From the NCBI RefSeq assembly GCF_020382885.2, contig NC_058511.1:2573501-2637500 (forward strand): 64,000 bases of DNA, in the 5' to 3' direction. Below the pieces are notes generated by a model, which was given only the letters and a program-made list of their open reading frames with translations, was not told the origin of the DNA and searched no databases. This document shows, piece after piece, positions 60,597-64,000 of the stretch. This DNA is from Scatophagus argus (lineage: Eukaryota > Chordata > Actinopteri > Scatophagidae). The stretch's first letter is position 1; every line of letters starts with the position of its first letter. Both the position numbers and the translations under genes were made by a program.

Positions 60597-60640
60597 GTCC
60601 AATAGCAGCTAGCAACCGTTGCTAGGCATGGCCAAATGAG
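60597..60640. promoter_or_regulatory. Conserved CCAAT-containing block upstream of array gene 3
   Basis: GTCCAATAGCAGCTAGCAAC is followed by a perfect partner, GTTGCTAGGCATGGCC, so TAGCAAC and GTTGCTA form a 7-bp inverted repeat with one base between them. The flanks of this block differ from copies 1 and 2. Confidence 0.5.
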
Positions 60641-60650
60641 AATTGTTAAA

Positions 60651-61174
60651 AAATTAAAAATATACAGGAAATCGCACAAAAGACAATAATTTTAACAAAT
60701 GCAAAAAGCAAAAAAAAAAAGTGTGTGTTTACTAAATTAACAGCTGAAAACACAAAATAAATTTGACACTTATCCTTCGTTTTGAAATCACAAATAGTGA
60801 AAAACGACACATTATTCTGCAGGATAAACATTCTTTGATGAAGTAATTGTCTACATTGGGCTTTAGAATTCATTATTCGTGAAATCCTTCCAAGAAAATT
60901 AAATTAATTCATTATTTAATTAATGAATTAATTTACTTTATCACATCAAATAAGCAATAAAGTTTTCACACGAAGATAACAGGTAACAGTAAACACCTTT
61001 TAAGCGGGTTGTAACTCCTGTTCACATGTAATGTGTGATGAAAAAATACAGGTACTTGTACTTTACCAAAGCAATTTTACTTTTCAATGGCAAGCAATCT
61101 ATTTACTTCACAGAAGAAGACGAAGAAGAAGAATCGCTTTTTTTGGCAGTATATATATTTTTACATACACACAC
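60651..61174. other. AT-rich spacer between the array and the nested repeat
   Basis: No gene is supported. The stretch contains poly-A-like runs and the 14-bp palindrome at 60901-60934. Confidence 0.5.
60901..60934. repeat. Perfect 14-bp inverted repeat with 6-base loop
   Basis: AAATTAATTCATTA at 60901-60914 is exactly complementary to TAATGAATTAATTT at 60921-60934 around TTTAAT. It is wholly AT, so a cruciform is conceivable, but AT-rich palindromes are frequent by chance. Confidence 0.7.
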
Positions 61175-61625
61175 TGAATTTGTCCTCTGCATTTAACCCA
61201 TCCTTAGCTGAACACACATGCAACACTGTATCATTGACTATATAATTCAATGGTCTAGTTCTCCCTTAGGAGGACTTGTATATAGCTGTACATTGTACTG
61301 TGTTTACTGTACTTTGCAAACTGTTAATTTAATTTACGTCTATATTTTTTTGTAACTGTTTTTGCACACTTTTTGCTTTTTTGCACTCCACGACAAGTGA
61401 ATTTCCCCACTGCGGGATCAGTAAAGTTCATCTTATCTTAATACCCAGCAAGTTACATGCAGTGAAACACACGCAGGAGCAGTGAGCTGCACCAAATTGG
61501 GGGTTAAGTGCCTTGCTCAAGGGCACATCAGCTGGCTTGCTCACGCTCACATTTTTCCTACCCGTCCGGTGGGGGAATCGAACCAGCGACCCTCTGATCA
61601 CAAGCCGCTTCGCCAACCTCTAGGC
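61175..61625 (-). mobile_element. tRNA-derived SINE interrupted by a LINE 3' end (nested insertion)
   Basis: On the minus strand from about 61625 the text reads TTGGCGAAGCGG, resembling an RNA polymerase III A box. About 45 bases on it reads CGCTGGTTCGATTCCC, a good B box, so this is a tRNA-like head. The body continues with CCTTGAGCAAGGCACTTAAC to about 61440. The expected tail (GGGTTAAATGCAGAGGACAA on the minus strand) appears only at about 61180-61203. The intervening plus-strand segment, about 61210-61440, ends with GAATTTCCCCACTGCGGGAT and an ATCTT repeat, the form of a LINE 3' end. I infer that a LINE fragment inserted into an older SINE. Confidence 0.65.
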
Positions 61626-61923
61626 GCGTGATCTACTTATAAAAAAGCAGTTTTATGGATTATCACCAAATGTGTTGCTTTGTCTGTTGATATGAATCAT
61701 ATTTGTGTCTTCTTTAAAAGTATTTGAGCAAAATTTTGAGTGCTGGATTTTTATTCGTAATTGTGTGCTCACTACTGCTGGGCGTTGCATAAGATGAACA
61801 GACCCTCTGAATCCCATTCGAGGCGTTTAGCGCCACGTGACTGTGTCACGTGGTCAGGATGCAGTTCGGCTCTCCTGGCTGTCGGTCTAGCTGTCAGTGC
61901 GTGTGTGAGTGCAGCAGGTGGCC

Positions 61924-63196
61924 ATGGCTGCAGATGTGACTGTGTCCGAAGACACTTTAACGAGTAGTCTGACTCTGCTGGTCAACTTGGGCCAAGTCCT
62001 TCTACAGAACGCCAAGCAGGAGGCAGAAGGTAGGACTGTTGTAGCATAAGGACGCACTTGTGACAAGAATTCAGTGTACGCGTCAGAGTTGGAAAAGATG
62101 CCTTTTATCTTCAGTGAATCGTGTTGGTCTTTTGAGTAATTCGGCATATAAAAAACCATGAATCATGTTTTACGTTGTCGCTTTACGTGTGTACGTGTAC
62201 GCCGGAAGATTGTATGGAAACCACGTGAGCCAATAAGGAAAGACAAAAATGTAATCCAGTTCGTGTTCCTAAATCGATCATGTGTGCGCCGAATTGAAAA
62301 CAAGCTCAGGTTAATTCGGGTGTCGTGTTTATTGTTCTTTTATAACCTACGTGTTCTTCCTAGCAGGCGCAGCGTCATAAAAATGCAAGAAGTTTCATTC
62401 GTATTTCAGTTTGGGTCCGTTGTTCACTTTTCCCCTCCACAAGTCCAGCGAAAACAGAGCGGATAAGCAACTTGCCGATGCAGCAGCGTTTGTTATTTAC
62501 TCTCATATGTCAGAATTATAATTCACAAGTCTTCCTTTGAGTGTTTAATAACACACATCAGTGGGATCAACTCGCTGGATTAAAAAGACCCTCTGGCATG
62601 AAGGTGGCGTAATATAATCCCTGTCATGCTGCCAATGCGGTGGCATTGCACAAACCAGCCTGACCGATGACTGTGCTCCTTTGTTCTCACACAGACTCGC
62701 TGGAGACTTTTGTCCCTTACAAGATCACCACTTTACTCGGCCTGATCACAGCCGGGGCGCAGTTTTACAAAAGGTGAGTCGCTGTCCACACCTGCAGGGC
62801 CACAGAGCCACTGGGCTGCACAGATGTTTTAATCCACAAGTTCCTTTTTGTTTATTTTGTGCCGTATGCCTGTGTTTTGTTACTGTTGAGTAGCCTTGGA
62901 GTGAAAAACAGGAGCGAGGCGGAGGCCATTTGGCAGAAGTCTTATCAGTAAGTAAATAACTACAAGGACAAACTAAGGGAAAATCTAATCTATTCTAAAA
63001 TCACTCCCTCCAGACTTTGGATTAGCCTGTTTGTAATAAAACATTACAGAGATGAGATGAGTCACATATTGAGGAGATGAACAAAGCTTGTCTGTTGCCG
63101 TTTTGTCATATAGTGATGGAAATGTAAGCTCCATGTTTGTTCCCTCTCAGCCGAGCAGCAGTGCGAGAGCGGGTGGAGGAGCTCCTGCAGCTGGAG
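61924..63196 (+). CDS. 5' exons of a gene leaving the window; weakly Smac/DIABLO-like
   Basis: Four exons join in phase: 61924-62029, 62695-62773, 62894-62947 and 63151-63196, giving 95 residues. The ATG has a good Kozak context (GCCATGG). The product starts MAADVTVSEDTLTSSL, with helical stretches LLVNLGQVLLQNAKQEAE and ITTLLGLITAGAQFYKSLG, and continues SEAEAIWQKSYHRAAVRERV. Spacing of SLG, acidic run, (I/V)WQ and the final L-x-LE resembles the first half of the mature Smac/DIABLO helical bundle (SLLGKMNSEEEDEVWQ in human). No mitochondrial presequence or AVPI motif precedes it. The last donor (GAG|GTCTGC) is weak, and the remaining exons lie to the right of the window. Gene reality is likely; identity is tentative. 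Confidence 0.55.
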
Positions 63197-64000
63197 GTCT
63201 GCCTTCTGCATTTCTACATTCTGATGTTGCACAGTATGACTTAGACGCGGCTGTTGTGTTTTCACACAGTAAACTGCCAAATTCATGCACATCGAGACAC
63301 ATCTTTTGCTTAAGAAACAGAATAACATGACGTAGTAAAAGTCCTGCATTCAAAATGTTCTTTTTAGGAGCAGGAATGTACTTGTTAGTGATAAAACATT
63401 ACAATATACTTGAAGTACCAAAAGTGAAAGTACGTATTATGCAGTGTAGCCCCATTTCAGAATGATGTACAGCATATGATGTTGTTTATATTATTAATGT
63501 ATTAATATGTTTATCCTTGTACATTTTAATTACTTTACATGCTGTTGGGAAGCTTGTGAACTGAGCTCAGTAAAGCCTTAGCTAAATCTGTAATGATACA
63601 TCAAGTTATTTGTTGATTACACTTTGTATTCTTAATTTAAATCTGCAAAGTAACTAAAATTATCAAATAAACATGATAAAGTAAAAAGTACAGCATTTCC
63701 CTGTGGATTGTAGTTAATAAGCTGAAGTATAAAGTAGCAGAAAATGGAAATACTCCACCAAAAGTATGATTTAATAAATCAATGACTGTAATAAAAACTG
63801 ACATGACAGCATTAAAATGAGGCCGGCTGGCATCACGTGGTCCATTTGAAACGTTTGAGAAAGCTGACATAAAGCACCAGTTTCTAAGAGTGAAAGCCGT
63901 CCCAGATGTTTCAGTCTTGCTGTTGCATTATGTATTTATTGATGTTGCTTCACGATGATTTCTCGATGCTGCTTGGTGTTCGTTTGGTTTCTAATCTCGT
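63197..64000. other. Intron of the partial gene, with dispersed-repeat copy
   Basis: No further exon is recognised before the window ends. Most of the stretch, about 63335-63770, is a dispersed repeat. Confidence 0.5.
63335..63770 (+). repeat. Copy of a common teleost dispersed element rich in AAAGTA/AAGTAC words
   Basis: Successive words include GTAAAAGTCCTGCATTCAAA, CTTGAAGTACCAAAAGTGAA, CATTTCAGAATGATG, ATCTGCAAAGTAACTAAAAT and AAAATGGAAATACTCCACCA. They follow the order I remember for an abundant non-coding fish repeat, possibly a non-autonomous DNA transposon. The last word matches the fragment in TTC13 intron 21. Confidence 0.55.

Larger units (their letters stand above)
47159..60650. 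repeat. Tandem array of three about 4.8-kb units, each with a minus-strand gene
   Basis: Unit starts, marked by AGGACCTTGGACAGCAGC, are at 47159, 51951 and 56777, giving periods of 4792 and 4826 bases. Read left to right, each unit contains a retroelement-derived part and an AT/GATA microsatellite. These are followed by a downstream inverted repeat, the minus-strand gene and, in units 1 and 2, a 5' flank with a LINE tail. Units 1 and 2 are nearly identical over their genes and 5' flanks. Unit 3 ends differently after about 60360, and only short conserved promoter words continue to about 60640. Length differences come from the 42-bp minisatellite (168 bases between units 1 and 2), the AT tracts and the retroelement fragments. 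Confidence 0.9.

Noticed and set aside
61428-61616. Minus-strand frame ending VSVSKPADVPLSKA...; also considered a tRNA gene because of A- and B-box-like words
   Set aside because: The tRNA-like head is followed by a SINE body and cannot fold into a full cloverleaf with acceptor stem; it is a retroposon.

Overview
The window is vertebrate nuclear DNA, almost certainly from a ray-finned (teleost, probably percomorph) fish. The genes are split by GT-AG introns, the encoded proteins are close to human orthologues, and the spacers carry CA/TG microsatellites and several interspersed element types that I recognise from teleost genomes (from memory, not from a search). There are no bacterial-style operons, CRISPR arrays or ribosome binding sites.

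The left two thirds (2.4-45 kb) is a conserved block matching human chromosome 1q42.2: EXOC8 (minus, 4 exons), SPRTN (plus, 5 exons), FAM89A (plus, 2 exons), ARV1 (minus, 5 exons) and TTC13 (plus, 23 exons). I rebuilt the coding exons from splice sites and reading phase, and each gives a full-length product (686, 618, 178, 240 and 825 residues). EXOC8/SPRTN and ARV1/TTC13 are head-to-head pairs sharing spacers of about 0.95 kb. From memory of the human map, GNPAT, C1orf131 and TRIM67 are missing between the two pairs, and the EXOC8-SPRTN pair is inverted relative to FAM89A-ARV1-TTC13. The proteins act in unrelated processes: vesicle tethering, repair of DNA-protein crosslinks, a LIM-kinase-adaptor-like role, ER sterol homeostasis and a secretory-pathway TPR protein.

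The most unusual region is 47.1-60.7 kb, a tandem array of three units of about 4.8 kb. Each unit carries one long intronless minus-strand reading frame for a helical, Ser/Glu-rich protein that I do not recognise. Each protein contains a 14-residue repeat encoded by a 42-bp minisatellite, with 8, 4 and 8 units. A TATA box lies inside the apparent N-terminus, so the real start is probably about 51 codons downstream of the first ATG. Copies 1 and 2 are nearly identical. Copy 3 has lost its 5' coding part, carries an internal duplication, and is diverged at one end but nearly identical at the other. Units 2 and 3 carry internally deleted non-LTR retrotransposon fragments, unit 1 a shorter piece, and all three share a 19-bp inverted repeat downstream of the gene.

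The right edge (61.9-64 kb) holds the first four exons of a gene running out of the window. Its product weakly resembles Smac/DIABLO. The remaining spacers contain retroposons (one nested, one with a clear 12-bp target-site duplication), microsatellites and several perfect inverted repeats.
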